Assembly (NCBI GenBank): GCA_033439295.1
Contig: JAVTLE010000016.1
Span: 1-64,000, forward strand
Source of the DNA: Deuterostichococcus epilithicus
Taxonomy: Eukaryota; Chlorophyta; Trebouxiophyceae; Prasiolales; Stichococcaceae
Direction of reading: 5' to 3'
Length of the DNA: 64,000 nt
A program made the position numbers and the translations under genes. The notes under the pieces are model-generated. The model saw only the letters and a program-made list of their open reading frames with translations. It was not told the origin of the DNA and ran no database searches. Shown here piece after piece: positions 34,701-48,477 of this stretch; the stretch's first letter is position 1, and every line of letters starts with the position of its first letter.

Positions 34701-36542
34701 TCGTACGCCCTGACGATGAGCGGCGTGTCAGGGTCCCTGCGCGGCAGCAACAGATGTACGTGCCGACTGTGGGGCGCCAGGGCTTCCTTGTGCCGAAAAA
34801 CCTTCTTTGTGTGTCCGGAGGTCAACGCTGCCGGCTTGGTGCTGGCATGGAAGGTGAGGGCCATGCGGCTGTCGTGCCGTTCGTGAAGTCTGCCCCCGGC
34901 CCACGGGAGGGACAAGTGCAGGCGCGCAAAGACGAAGGCACCCGCTCGCGAGCACACACATAGGCAGAGGACACCAAAGACAGCACCCGCCCGCAGGAAC
35001 GGATGCGGCCAGAGACTGCTGAAGCATGAATCTTCTCATCCACACAGACGTCCAAACCTTTCCGCCTGTTTTCAGCTCCTGAGGCGCACCTGATGTACAG
35101 GAAGAAGGTCTCTCGCCACTGCGCATCCTGCGAGCCGGCCACTGGGCGGCTGACGGCGGCGGCGGGGCCAGCCGACACGGTGCAGTAGGGGCTGATGCCC
35201 TGCTTCCGCTTCTTCTCCCGCTGCTTCCTCTGCTTCTTGCTCTCGTCCTCGTTGGCGTCCGCCTCCGCGGGTGGCGGCAGCCCGGCGCCCCACCGTATGT
35301 GCACCTGGGAAGTGGAAAACTACACGCTCAAGCCATGGCTCCGGATTTGAGCACATGATGAGCGGACCATGCCTGCCGGCCACCTTCTGTCATGGTTCAA
35401 GAGGAGCATCGATGGCAATGGTTGGCGCAGATGGTTTCAGTGCAATTGAGCATTTGCAGACAGATGATACGATCAAAATGATGCCCTTGGGGCCTACAAA
35501 CGATTTCCCAACAAGAGCTGGTCATTGCTCATGCAACCGTGACAGCCAGGTAGAGTCTGCCACCAAGGGGTGAAGAAGGCCCTGCAGGACGGTTGTGGTG
35601 ATGTAAACAGCAACTCGGGCGAGAATGGTTTGCAGGAAGCACGCCATGTGCTCCGGCAACAAGCAAGGGATTCACTCAGGATCTCGGTTTCACAGGTTGC
35701 AGGATGCTTGCCATCGGCAAGCACTCTACTTTTCGTGCACATGTGGTGGCCAAAATGTCCTGACGGCTGCGCAAGCCGCCAGGGCTGGTGCTCGAGCAAA
35801 GGCTCGCATGTCTGCTGTCTGCTTGCTGTTCGTCTCTGATGGGGACCGAAGGCGAAACAGACCTGCAGAACGCCCTTGGCGCGCTCGAGCAGGAAGCTCC
35901 TGTCCATGTACACAGTCTGCGTGCCGGACTCGCTGGCCTCTGCCACGCCCGCCATGCTGCCAGGGTCGTTATACGCCTGCGGGGACGATCGACACTGTAA
36001 ACTGCTATTTCCGACAGACTTCGCGACAGGCCAGAGCTCTGCGGCCTTGGCGCCCCCGTCCAAGCACCCCAAGGAGCACGTCGGCCACCTGCGCGGCTGA
36101 CATTGATCTCCAATTTGCTGCATGTTTCGCCCTATAATGATGGAGCGCCTGACGAGGCGGGCTCGAACAGCGCTCCCAAACCATTGTCAAGAGGCCTGAC
36201 TCCAACATCTGACCGCTCCATGCCACAGAGCTGTGAGGTTGCAGGGCCATGGCACAGGCGCAGGCCCACCTCGAATGCACACACGCCCATGGCGACGGCG
36301 GTCGGCAGGTCAAAGTCCGGTATGTCATCCGCGCCGCGCGTCTGCCGCTGCACCTGCCGCCCCGCGTCCTTCAGCGACGCCTTCGCCGAGCGTCCCGCCT
36401 GCTGCAGGTTGTCGCTGGCCTCCTTTACTGCCTCCTTTGCCTGTTCCGGCACCGTGTCCATGCCGCTGCTGCTGCCGCTGACCTTGCAGCGCACAGCGGT
36501 GCGCTGTCGTCTCCGTGGCCGCGGTTGTTGCTGCAGCGGCAT
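28784..36542 (-). CDS. C2-domain class 3 lipase, probably plastid-targeted
   Basis: Class 3 lipases hydrolyse acylglycerols or galactolipids; a C2 domain docks them to membranes. The first exon (36542) begins MPLQQQPRPRRRQRTAVRCK, a basic transit-like leader, then an amphipathic helix (AKEAVKEASDNLQQAGRSAK). A C2-like unit follows: VHIRWGAG, SPYCTVSAG, QDAQWRETFFLYI, PLIVRAYDSTDEPENPVERD. The lipase part has WVYRNKEQRDLIFSFRGT, WVHKGFLTAYQSVAPRLLAI, the nucleophile elbow ACGHSMGGALATLF near 31570, FGSPRVGNIPF, then the Asp in NMNDIVTK (about 31045) and the His in FKHVGVEVRL (about 30780). The triad is complete. After it come a helical segment (EIVKAEIQTVKSLFKGKAIK) and a strongly acidic tail with Asp, Glu and Ser runs and GGD repeats, ending at 28784. 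About 18 exons. The natural substrate is not evident. Confidence 0.9.
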
Positions 36543-37631
36543 TGCACACGTCAGGACCTGCTACGATGTGCTGCGGGGCCAACGAACTAGTGTCATTGTG
36601 GGCAGTGACCTCCAAAATCAGCATGGGTGGCGCAGGGCAGCTGGAGCACTTGGTCGTGCAGCCGAAGGGTTGCGAGAGCAGTGCGCCGTCTTTTAGAAAG
36701 ACTTTCGCGCCGCCGCTCACCTGGCATGTGACGCCGTGCTCATGCGCCGGCAGCCAGCTGTGTCTCCGCCCCAGCGCGGCAGCACCTGCTGCAACATGTG
36801 AACGGCACAGCGAGGCCTGCAGCGGAGGCCTCGCCAGCAGCCTGCCCGATCTGCTGCGCTCCATAGAACGCCTTGCACCCTGCAGAGGCATCATCCACGA
36901 TCTTGCCATGTATTTCCGGCCGTGAGGTGCGACGCGCCGTGAAGCAATGCGCACTATGAAGGCGTTTGCACGATGAGCTGGCGAGCAACTTGAAGATGAG
37001 CCGTAGAGCATTGTCTCGCCACCAAGACTTGCCTGCAGGCAGGACAAGACATGCAAACATGTTGCATCTTGCATGCCGCATTCTGGTGCAGCATGCGAGC
37101 AAGCAGGCAATCAAACTGGGACACGAGCTGGATGTCTTTGTACCTGCGGATGTGCAAATAGGATTTCAACGTCTCTCAGGTACAATGTCGGCTGCCAATT
37201 CGATAGCGACAAGCCGGCGTGCATCGGTGTTGAAGCGCGACACCAAGACGCCGGACTTCACCCCGGCCCGAGCTGCGCCGCTGTGCTGCGATCCTTCTCA
37301 GCTTCGCCTACGACGCTGATGGTGCTGCGGCCCTTTTGGCGCGATGAAGGAAAGCGTCCTCGACCTTGATTATGATCACGCAACATATTTGATGGACACC
37401 GAAGCTGACATTTGATAACACATCCTTGTAACGTAGCTCAGACCGGCATTCCCAACAATCCTTGTCTTATGCAGTGATATTCGAGAAGCTGCCCTGAGCC
37501 GTCAGGCCTGTGTTAGTATAAAACATTCCCAGGCGTGCGCATTTCGTTGGCTTCCGATTTGCTTCGCTTAGACTGGCTGAAGCGGCTTTCTGAATGCAAC
37601 AGCCAGGTCGCTGACCAAAAGACATTCCTGC
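36543..37631. other. Divergent intergenic region
   Basis: A 1.1 kb region between the starts of the C2-lipase gene (left) and the TRIP4 gene (right). It contains a TATA-like element at 37517 near the TRIP4 side. No other gene was seen. Confidence 0.45.
37517..37523 (+). promoter_or_regulatory. TATA-like element of the TRIP4 gene
   Basis: TATAAAA in a locally AT-rich patch, 109-115 bases upstream of the predicted ATG at 37632. The spacing fits a core promoter with a 5' leader of about 80 bases. Confidence 0.4.
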
Positions 37632-40600
37632 CATGGGTGAGGTAAAGGATGAGGAGTGGCTCAAGGGAGGCATCTGCCGTGCGCTTGGCTGGGATGCCTT
37701 CGTTGCCGAGGGCGTAGTCAAAGCAATCAGCGATGCAGGTCGGTAGGCTCTGATGGACAATCTTTGACGCTATGCTTGACCTTCTCTCTTTCCCTCGTGC
37801 GCACAGCCCCCGCAACCTTCCCGCCATGCCCATGGCAGCCGCGTGCCGGCACAACAGCGCGGTGCAAGAACGTTATCCTGCCCGGTCCATCTGCAATGCA
37901 TCCCGGACGATCTGCCACGGTCCTGCAGGCTCGAAGACGGAGGTGGACGAGATCGTGTCCGACTACATGGGCGGCGACGCCCAGGTGGGGCCGCCAGTCT
38001 ATGCATGCGGTGCCACCAGGCTACTATGGTCTGCAGTTATACCGCACTCATGCGGAGGCCTGCGCTCCTATGTTGCAAAGGCCCGGACCTCGCTCCCGAT
38101 ATCGGAACGGAATGCAGTACGATGACAGAATGGCCACTCGGCAATGCGCAGGTTACGCAGCTGGTGGCTCAGTTCTTGGCGGCCCGTGTGCGAGAGGAGC
38201 CACCGCCGAGGCTGCCGCCGGCCGCGACGCCATTGTCCTCGTCGGCGTCGGCTTCCACCGCCCAGGTGCACGCCCTGCCGCTCCCACGAGCGGATGTGCA
38301 GCGCAGGCGCTACTTCACGGCAGCCAGCCGCTCAGCACTGGGGATGTGCAGCGCTTCCTGCGGAGCCTGCGTGAAGCGGCGGGCATGGCAAGAGCCTCTT
38401 GCTTTGCATGTCGGAGGAGCAACATCCGGAGCAGCCGCGCTGCCATGCCTTTGCCGCATGACTGCTGTCCGGGAGCAGCAGCAGTCGTCACAGAAGCAGA
38501 CTCGCCGTCGCAATGCAGGTGCACAGCGGCTTTGCGCGGTCTGGGCCGCAGCGGCTGACGAACATGCGGCCGCCTGAGGGGCAGGAGGTGCGGCCTGCAA
38601 GTCACCTTGAAGCCGCAGTGTCCAATGCCAATCGTGGTTTGGCGCCTGGAAACGTCCCATGTGTTGCTGCTGCCACTGCAGCAATGTCCACGCTGCGCCC
38701 GCCTGCCAGTATCGCACCCTTGTTCGCATTCACATGGCGGATGCTGAAGGGCCGAGTGACAGCCGCTTGCATGACACGCAGCCTCTGCGGCCCAGCCGGC
38801 AGCCTGCATCCCCTCCTGGCTGGCAGGCATGCAAAGCGATGCCGGAGCGGCGTCCCACAGCCATGACCCCCTGGTGAATTCCAGGTCGATGGCCCGGAGA
38901 TAGTGGACGGGCTGCCTGTCAGGCGCGCCGGCAAGGGCAGCCGCCGCGGCGCGGGCGGCCCCAAGCCAGCGCGGCCGGCCACCCTGGAGCGACTTGTGTC
39001 CAACTGCCTCGCATGCGGCAAGGTGTACGACTGCCGCGGCACCCTCACGGCTGACATCACCGCGTTCCTGGGTACGATCTGTCTCACCCCCAAGTACTCC
39101 CGCGTTTCTCTTGAGGCAGTTCCCAACTCGCCGTGGGGACAAGCGAGGCTCTTCTGACAGGGTGCCCTGGAACCGGCGACTGCGTCTGTGTGGCTTGTCT
39201 GTTGGAGGACATGTGTCTGGCAGTGCATTTGCAGGTCGCCCGTCACACCCTTTCTGCTGACCGCAACCTAAGGAGTCGGAACCATCAGTTGATCGTCGGC
39301 CGCGTCGCAGAGGGTGGCGGCACGTGCACATTTTGCGGCTTTCTCGTGGCGCTGTCAGCCCGAGAGCGCAGCGAGACGCGCGATGCCCGCTGGAGTGATG
39401 CCGGGGCGTCCTCGGCTGCAGCCCCCGCTTTCGGCGGCGGCGCGGCGGCGGAAGGCGCCTCGAAAGGTGCACAGCACCCTGAGCTATAGGTTGCACCTGG
39501 ACTGGCGCTGCGCCCATTGAGCCGGGTCGCTCGACTCGGAAAGCTGATCGAAAAGCTGATCGGCAGTGTGAGGAGAAGGAGATCGACCGACTGCAGTGGC
39601 GGCAGAGTCGCTCCTGGGTGTCGGAGCACTGCTTAGGCGGAGGTGCTTGTGTTTTGCCTGATGCCCCCTGGTTCGATGCATCATGCTGCAGAAAGCCACT
39701 GCGCCCACACATGCCGTGGGCCTGCCGGTGCAGGCACACCGGAAGCGGCCGCACCGGAGGCGGACATGGGGGAGGCCGCAGCAGTGGCATTCAAAAACCG
39801 GCTCGTGGAGGTGTGCGCTTCGCCATGCAGCAGGTCGCTGAGCATACAGCACTTGGCAGTTGTCAGCAACACAGGCCGCCCTGCTGTGTCCGCTGGCAGC
39901 TGCTGCCCCCACAAGTCGGTTGCACAACGCAGAGACGTGTGAGCACATTGGCCAGGTCGTCTGGTTGTCTGTCATGCCGTCTTTGCCGCGGGGGCCGTGA
40001 CGCGGAGCGGCCAGCTGTCGCCCACAGTCCAGCAGCCCATGGGCGACAGGAGGACAATGCACATCTCGTGCAGAAGTGATGCGCTCCCCCCTGCACCGTC
40101 GGCAGGCAGATCGCAACTCGGCGCGGCGCACGACCGTCGTGGACGACCAATCAGACTTCTTCGAGATCGACGGCAACGCCTGGCTGTCCGAAGAGGTGGG
40201 CTGTGTCTAGCTGAGGCTGTGCCAGGATGCCCTGGCCGCCGCATTGGTCATCTCCCGCCAGGCGTGTTTGAATGTCTCACGGCGACCGCCGCCCAATGGA
40301 GCTGTAAAAGCCCCCTAGGCCGGCTGAGGGGTGGTGCAGCATGACCGCAGTGCTTTCCGCCGGCAGTGAACTCGAACGCCAGCTGGATGTCCCCCTGACA
40401 CAGGACTTAACCATGCTGCATGACTTGTAAATCCTAAATCCTCAGGAGCGGCGGGCGCTGCGCGAGCGTCAGCGTGCTATCGAGGAGGCCGAGGCATCGC
40501 GGCGACGCCGGGTGACCGTCACCGTCGACATTCTCGGCCGCCAGGTGGGGTGCTCTGTGCTTTCGAGGAGGCGGCTTTGTCGCTGCTACCGAAATCCGCT

Positions 40601-41521
40601 TGTTCGACAAGAGGCCTCTGTTGAACAGAGGTGGGGCTGACGCCTCTGCAATCAGCTCGGTCAGCGAGGGTGAGGAGCCATATTAGCAATATGCAGCTCC
40701 GTTGCTCTGGTCTGCTGCGATGTCAACATGCTTCGAAACGCTGCCCGACAGCCCTCTCCTAGACGACCCCCTTGCCATCCTCGCCACCGACTGTGCCATG
40801 CATCAGGCTTCTCGACAATCTCCTGGTGCCGCATTTGTTCCAGGTGCTGATGGCGGATGATATGGGCGACGCAGCAGAGGCGGCGGCCGGCGGCTGCGGC
40901 GCCGACGCGGACGCGGCGTCTGCGGCGACCGCCAGCGAGATTCCGCAGGTATGCACGTCAGTCGAAGTGCAGCTAGAGGCATGGGCAAGGAGACTGCTAC
41001 TGCCTGGTTGACTGAAGGGCTGTGGTGTTGGCAGAGATGCGCCAGGGCTGCGAGGGCTCCCGGAGCTTGTGCGTGCCTCAGTGCCCTCCTACCAGCGGCC
41101 CACAGCAATGCTGTGTGTCTTCAACAAGGGTGGAGGCGCCTCAGCGGCGGCGGCGGCGGCCAGCGGCACGCAGGCCCGGCGGGAGGACCTGCGGATCACC
41201 CGCAACCCCAACCTCGCAGTCCGCCCCATGTTCGTGCGGCCGCCGCCAAAGCCGCCAGCCGGGGGCGACGGCGCGGCGGCAGCACACGGCGGCGCTGCAT
41301 CTGCAGGGGCAGTGGCGCCAGCGGCGACGAGCTCGAGACGCGGAAGGGGCCAGCAGCCGCCTGCCGGCGGCCGGGGCGGCCGCGGCTCGGTGCCGGCAGG
41401 CGGCAGTGCAGCAGGGCAGCAAGGGAAGGGGAAGCCGCAGGCGGGCGGCAGGAAGCGTCCGCCGCGGCTGCAACATGACGACCCATTCGAGAGCGCAGCC
41501 ATCGTGGCTCCGGCAGACTGA
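37632..41521 (+). CDS. TRIP4: TRIP4/ASC-1 activating signal cointegrator, zinc-finger type
   Basis: ASC-1 is the zinc-finger subunit of the ASCC complex, acting in transcription coactivation and in rescue of stalled ribosomes. Exon 1 (MGEVKDEEWLKGGICRALGW) ends at GTCGGT; VDEIVSDYMGGDAQ and VTQLVAQFLAARVREE follow. The C2HC5-type finger is split by an intron: NCLACGKVYDCRG near 39000 and GGTCTFCGFLVALSARE near 39315. After it come FKNRLVE, then RNSARRTTVVDDQSDFFEID with GNAWLSEE, ERRALRERQRAIEEAEASRR and RVTVTVDILGRQ. All match TRIP4 in order. The last exon has DLRITRNPNLAVRPMFV and a Gly/Pro/Ala-rich tail to the stop at 41521. The C-terminal ASCH domain of animal TRIP4 is not visible. Nine to ten exons with clean GCAG acceptors. 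Confidence 0.88.
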
Positions 41522-42243
41522 GGCCCTGCTGTTGGTGCTAGGATATCCCTCGACGATGGGATGTATTGCTGGATCGCCAGGCCGGGGTTGCCATAACCCA
41601 CGTACCGCACGGTCGTAGGAGTGTAAACGCTGGCACATCTGACAAGGCGGTGTGTGCTGCTGTGCGTGATACAACAGGAGGATGAGGGCGCTTTTCCGAG
41701 GAGGAGATACTTTACAGTGCCGGTCAACCGAGACTATGCGCATGTTCAGTGGGTGTGCACTGCACAAGCAAAGAGCTGAAGCTGACATTCGAGTCTAATT
41801 CCTGATGATACCTGACAAATGCTGGTGCAAACTGGCAATGCCGAACGATCACGGATGTTGAAAGCAGAGTTACGTGCCGGCCTAGACCCCAAAAGCTAGT
41901 GGATCGCAGCATGTCCTGATGCGAGCAGCCCACAACATGCCTGATCATGGCGCGGCGGCCGGGACCGAAACCACCCAGGCAGCTATCTGTCTGTGCTTGT
42001 GCAACCGAAGCCGAACGAGTTCCTGCTAGGTGTTTTGAACGGCGTTTGCCCTTCTTCTTGGTCACCCTCGCTCCTGATGGAGCAGCGCGGCAGCAGCTCC
42101 CTTGGCGCGCTGAGCTGATCAGGTTGCTACTGCCGCTCCATTCAGAGAGAGATTGCCTCTGGCTTCCAGTGTAAATGCCGGCCTCAGCGGCCATCGAAGC
42201 CGCCAGCCGGCGCACCTCTGCATGGCCACTGCTGCTCGCCGCC
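41522..42243. other. Intergenic, tail to tail
   Basis: Separates two convergent genes. It holds a TGTAA polyadenylation signal for TRIP4 at 41622. Nothing else was recognised. Confidence 0.45.
41622..41626 (+). terminator. TGTAA polyadenylation signal
   Basis: TGTAA 101 bases after the TRIP4 stop codon, the typical algal distance. Confidence 0.6.
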
Positions 42244-44209
42244 TCAGACAGCGGCAGGCCCATGTGCAGCAGCGGGCTCGACGCCGACCTGCTTGCCGCC
42301 GACGGCGCCATGGTGGCCATGCAGGTGGTCCTCGCGCAGCAGGCCCAGCAGGATGATGGAGAAGCCGTTACAGATCGCGCCCAGGATAGAGCCTGCATAG
42401 CAGAGGATATAGGGGTGGACGTTGGTGTGCTGTGGGAGCAGTGCTGTGCTGCTGTGGGTGCCGCTGATGCCACACATCAATGCGCCGCTGATGCCAAGCC
42501 GCTGAGCAGGTATGAGGGTTTAGGGTGACAGCCGCAACAGCACTGCCCGGACAGCGCACAGCCAGGCATCTTCAAACAGACCACTCGGCTGGTGACTGTT
42601 TGAGCAGGTGATAAGACGCAACAGAATGCTTCTGTGTTTGGCGCAGACCAGCCAGCCGCAGCACCAGCATGTTTCAAGCACCGCACCGGCAAGGGTGACC
42701 TTGATGCGCTTGCTGCCATAAACGGAGCCGGCAACCTGGGAGCGGTTAAAGTACAGCAGGGAGTCTATCTGCAGCAGCATTGCACGAAGCAGTTGAGTGT
42801 GGCTCATGCCGAAGGAAGGATGTGTGAGGCCCACGAGCAATTCTGTTCTCGCCTGCACTGGTGGCCCATTCGGCTGCATTGTATACTCATGCCGGCAGGA
42901 GCAGCAGCAGGCCATCACAGATGAGGGAAATGGCTGGCTGTGCAGGGCTGCGGCTGTGTCGCACCTGGAGGGTCGTCAGGACAAACACGTACACCAGCAG
43001 CGCCATGGCGGCATGCTTGAGACGCAACAGCTGGCCTGGACCCAAGAAAATGCTGGACAGTCAGCATGCCGACGCACTCTCACATGTTGCTTTCTTGCAA
43101 CAAAATGGACAGCAAAAGGGTGCCGCAGTTTTAGGAACACATTACATAGGTGAATTTGGTGGCTCTGGAACGCACGAGGCATCACGAGCAGGATGAAGAT
43201 CATCGTGAAGATGACGACCTGCAGGTTAGCGGCCCATGGGTTTGCTTGCTGTCGACTTCGTTGTGCAACAATGCCGACGGGCACATAATAATAATTCATC
43301 ATTGGGGCGGAAGGGGACCCCTACTTCCATAGGCAAGCGATGCAGACGACATGCAAGTGGCACACCCAAACCCTAAACAGAGCGCAGCTTGTCAACTGGG
43401 TGAGCGCCGCACCTCGAAAATGAGGATCCACCACTGCAGGCCGAACTGGTAACTCCCATTCCCAGGGTAAGGCCGCTGGGAGACAGATAGAATATCCTCG
43501 AGACTGACTGACGAGGCGAAAACCAACAGGGCTAGCGCACGACATGGGACGACCATGTTGGGCGGCAGCATCGTGTAGGATAGACGATACATGCAGAACA
43601 ATGATGGCAGAGATACTTGCAACCGAGAGAAGCGCTCACCACGCCGCCAGACTGCAAGGTCTCGATGTAGAGGGCCTGCTGCTGCGCCAGCGGCAGCGAA
43701 ACGGTGTTTGCCTGCTTCTGCAGGGAAGCCAAGCCGCCCAGGACGATGGTGAACGCCTGCAGCACAAAAGGCAGTGGCACACTGACTTGCTGCTCGTGAA
43801 ATATACAGAGTGGTCGTAGTGTTCAGGCGGCATGCATGGCTCGTCCTGTGACAGTCGAATTGCAAAGTCTGACATGCTGAGCTTATATTGCATTGAGAGG
43901 CACGAGTTATGCACAAGAGGTGCATGCTTGTAGCAAGGCTGCACAGAGTGATAGTGTTTGCCAAAGGGATGTGGGATGAAAGGACGGAGAACGCACGATG
44001 GCCGTCAAGATCTGCGCGATCATGAGGCCGATGCGAGCCTTGGGGTTGACCGCGAACATGTCGTTTCGATTGTCTCGAGCAGCGACATCGCCCTTGCGCT
44101 TGTTAGGTCCGCCGAACATGCCGCCCCTCCTGGGCGCTGCTTCAGCGACGGGCTTGGCCTCGCCGGTGCGTAGCGTGCCCGGCGGATCGGCGGCGGTGGT
44201 GGTGGCCAT
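42244..44209 (-). CDS. Four-helix membrane protein, paralogue A
   Basis: Seven exons give a 245-residue protein: 43997-44209, 43640-43756, 43413-43475, 43176-43218, 42965-43035, 42687-42768, 42244-42392. All have GT-AG junctions and the frame is kept throughout. The cytosolic-looking N-terminus is polar (PNKRKGDVAARDNRND). Four hydrophobic helices are visible: ARIGLMIAQILTAIAFTIVL; LQWWILIFEVVIFTMIFILL; AAMALLVYVFVLTTLQ; ILGAICNGFSIILLGLL. A conserved loop after helix 1 reads QALYIETLQSGG, and RPYPGNGSYQFGLQWW precedes helix 2. The tail is Gly/His-rich (HLHGHHGAVGG). The topology recalls MARVEL or CASP-like proteins, but I see none of their signature residues and assign no family. It has a close paralogue at 55716-57640 with the same intron positions and phases. 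Confidence 0.85.
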
Positions 44210-45643
44210 CTGCAGCGCATAGCATCCGTGCTGGGGAGTCTCAAGGGCAACTGATGAAACTCACCTTGGGGTCTGAACAGTACGACGATACACGATGCCG
44301 GCCAAGTGGCATACGAAATTGTGGGGCGTGCGTAGAATGCAGGTGCAGCTGCAAGCACGCAGTGTTGAATGCCTGCAAGGAGCTGCAACACACAGAAGGC
44401 TTGTCGTCGTATGTAAGAGCTCCTCGTGTAGCTTGCAAGATCTGCCGCTGTCGGCTGCGTCGGCCAACGGGCGCAGGGTGGGCACAGTCAGCATGTTGGG
44501 CCACCAGGTTCACCAACCCCGCTGGGAGTCAGGAGCCACAAGGAACCAGCTCGGGACCGTTCTAGAGGTGCTCGACGAGCTTGAGTGCGGAATTACGCAG
44601 GACTGGACACAGGTCGATCCAGTCGCCGCTATGATACGACTACACCTGTCGGCCAGCTGAGTCATACTTGGGACGCAGCCTCTGCGGCCGGGCTGCCTGG
44701 TCGAAAGGAGCAGCTACAGACCCAGAAGTCGTTTCTAACATGCAGGACGAGACGCCGTTGCAGAGACTCGTCGGTTTGCGAGGCGCTGACAAATCATCCC
44801 GCCAGAACTCGTCACAAAGTCGGCCGCGGGTACCGGGCAATTGACTTAGCTGGGGCTGCTTTAAATAATTTAAGAAGTACAGCTGGACACGGAGCAGCCA
44901 GCATGGTGCTGTTCTACCGCCCCAGCGGCGGCTGCACCTCGCTTCTGCACTCCGGGTCAGATGACGAGCCCCCAAGACACTGCTTCCGCTGTCTCTGCGG
45001 CGAGGCACTGCTCGAGCCGTTGTCATCCGACTGCTATTTAAGATTCTGCCTGCCTCAGGAGCTGAATTTGCAGCCGCGGGAGTCTGATTTTGAATCGCTC
45101 GCGTTGCAGAGTATCCAGGGCTTCACCTTACTGCAGGGGTGACTCAGCCGTTGCGCGAGTGGTGGCCGTTGGTGACCGAAGCAGAGAAAAGACCGGTGTT
45201 ACGAGATTTTGGAGCGTCGCGGCAGTAGAGACCTGGCGTGGCGGCTCGGAATGGTGTGCCATCTGTCATGTGTCGGGGAACGGCAGCGACTCTCGACTGA
45301 TCAAGATCTAGTGAGATCCGCCAGCGCCGTGATCACTCATGCCGGGTCTGGGCTGCTCCATTTGCTCCAGAGCCGAATGCACTGACTTGGATGTCGATTC
45401 TGCAATCGGGAAGGGGACTCGAGTGGGCGCCGGCCAGAGCCTAGCGCTAGAAATCAAGTTGCGCTGGGTTCACAACATGACGCGCGAGCAACCATGAAAC
45501 GCTGCCTCTGCTTGCCGATGTCAGCAGCGATTGGGTGAGCGGGTGACGGACGCTGCAAATACTACCTCGATATCTACGCTGCTGGTCAAGCATGGCAACA
45601 GCCAGCACAAGCTCTGCGCTGCCGCCGCCCGCCGGCGCCGCCG
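44210..45643. other. Intergenic, one doubtful small ORF
   Basis: A 1.4 kb region between the start of the four-helix gene and the end of DPM1. Apart from a small Cys-rich open frame at 44903-45142 and an AT-rich patch before it, I see no coding signal. Confidence 0.4.
44903..45142 (+). CDS. Possible small Cys-rich protein (79 residues)
   Basis: Open frame beginning MVLFYRPSGGCTSLLHSGSD and ending FTLLQG before TGA. The middle carries HCFRCLCGEALLEPL and CYLRFCLP, six Cys in about 45 residues, which could form a small metal or disulfide fold. An AT-rich patch (tttaaataatttaa, near 44862) lies about 30 bases before the ATG and could act as a TATA element. No family is recognised and no intron is needed. 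It may be chance. Confidence 0.25.
   Translation: MVLFYRPSGGCTSLLHSGSDDEPPRHCFRCLCGEALLEPLSSDCYLRFCLPQELNLQPRESDFESLALQSIQGFTLLQG

Positions 45644-48477
<2,834 letters not shown>

Noticed and set aside
41089-41788. Minus-strand frames over the TRIP4 tail
   Set aside because: They mirror the Gly/Ala/Pro-rich C-terminal exon; conserved TRIP4 blocks fix the coding strand as plus.
22469-43380. Short telomere-like phrases inside genes (near 22470, 34130, 42518, 43370; also 58779 and 63710)
   Set aside because: Each is only one or one and a half units long. A handful of 7-base matches is expected by chance in 64 kb, and they fall at unrelated sites.
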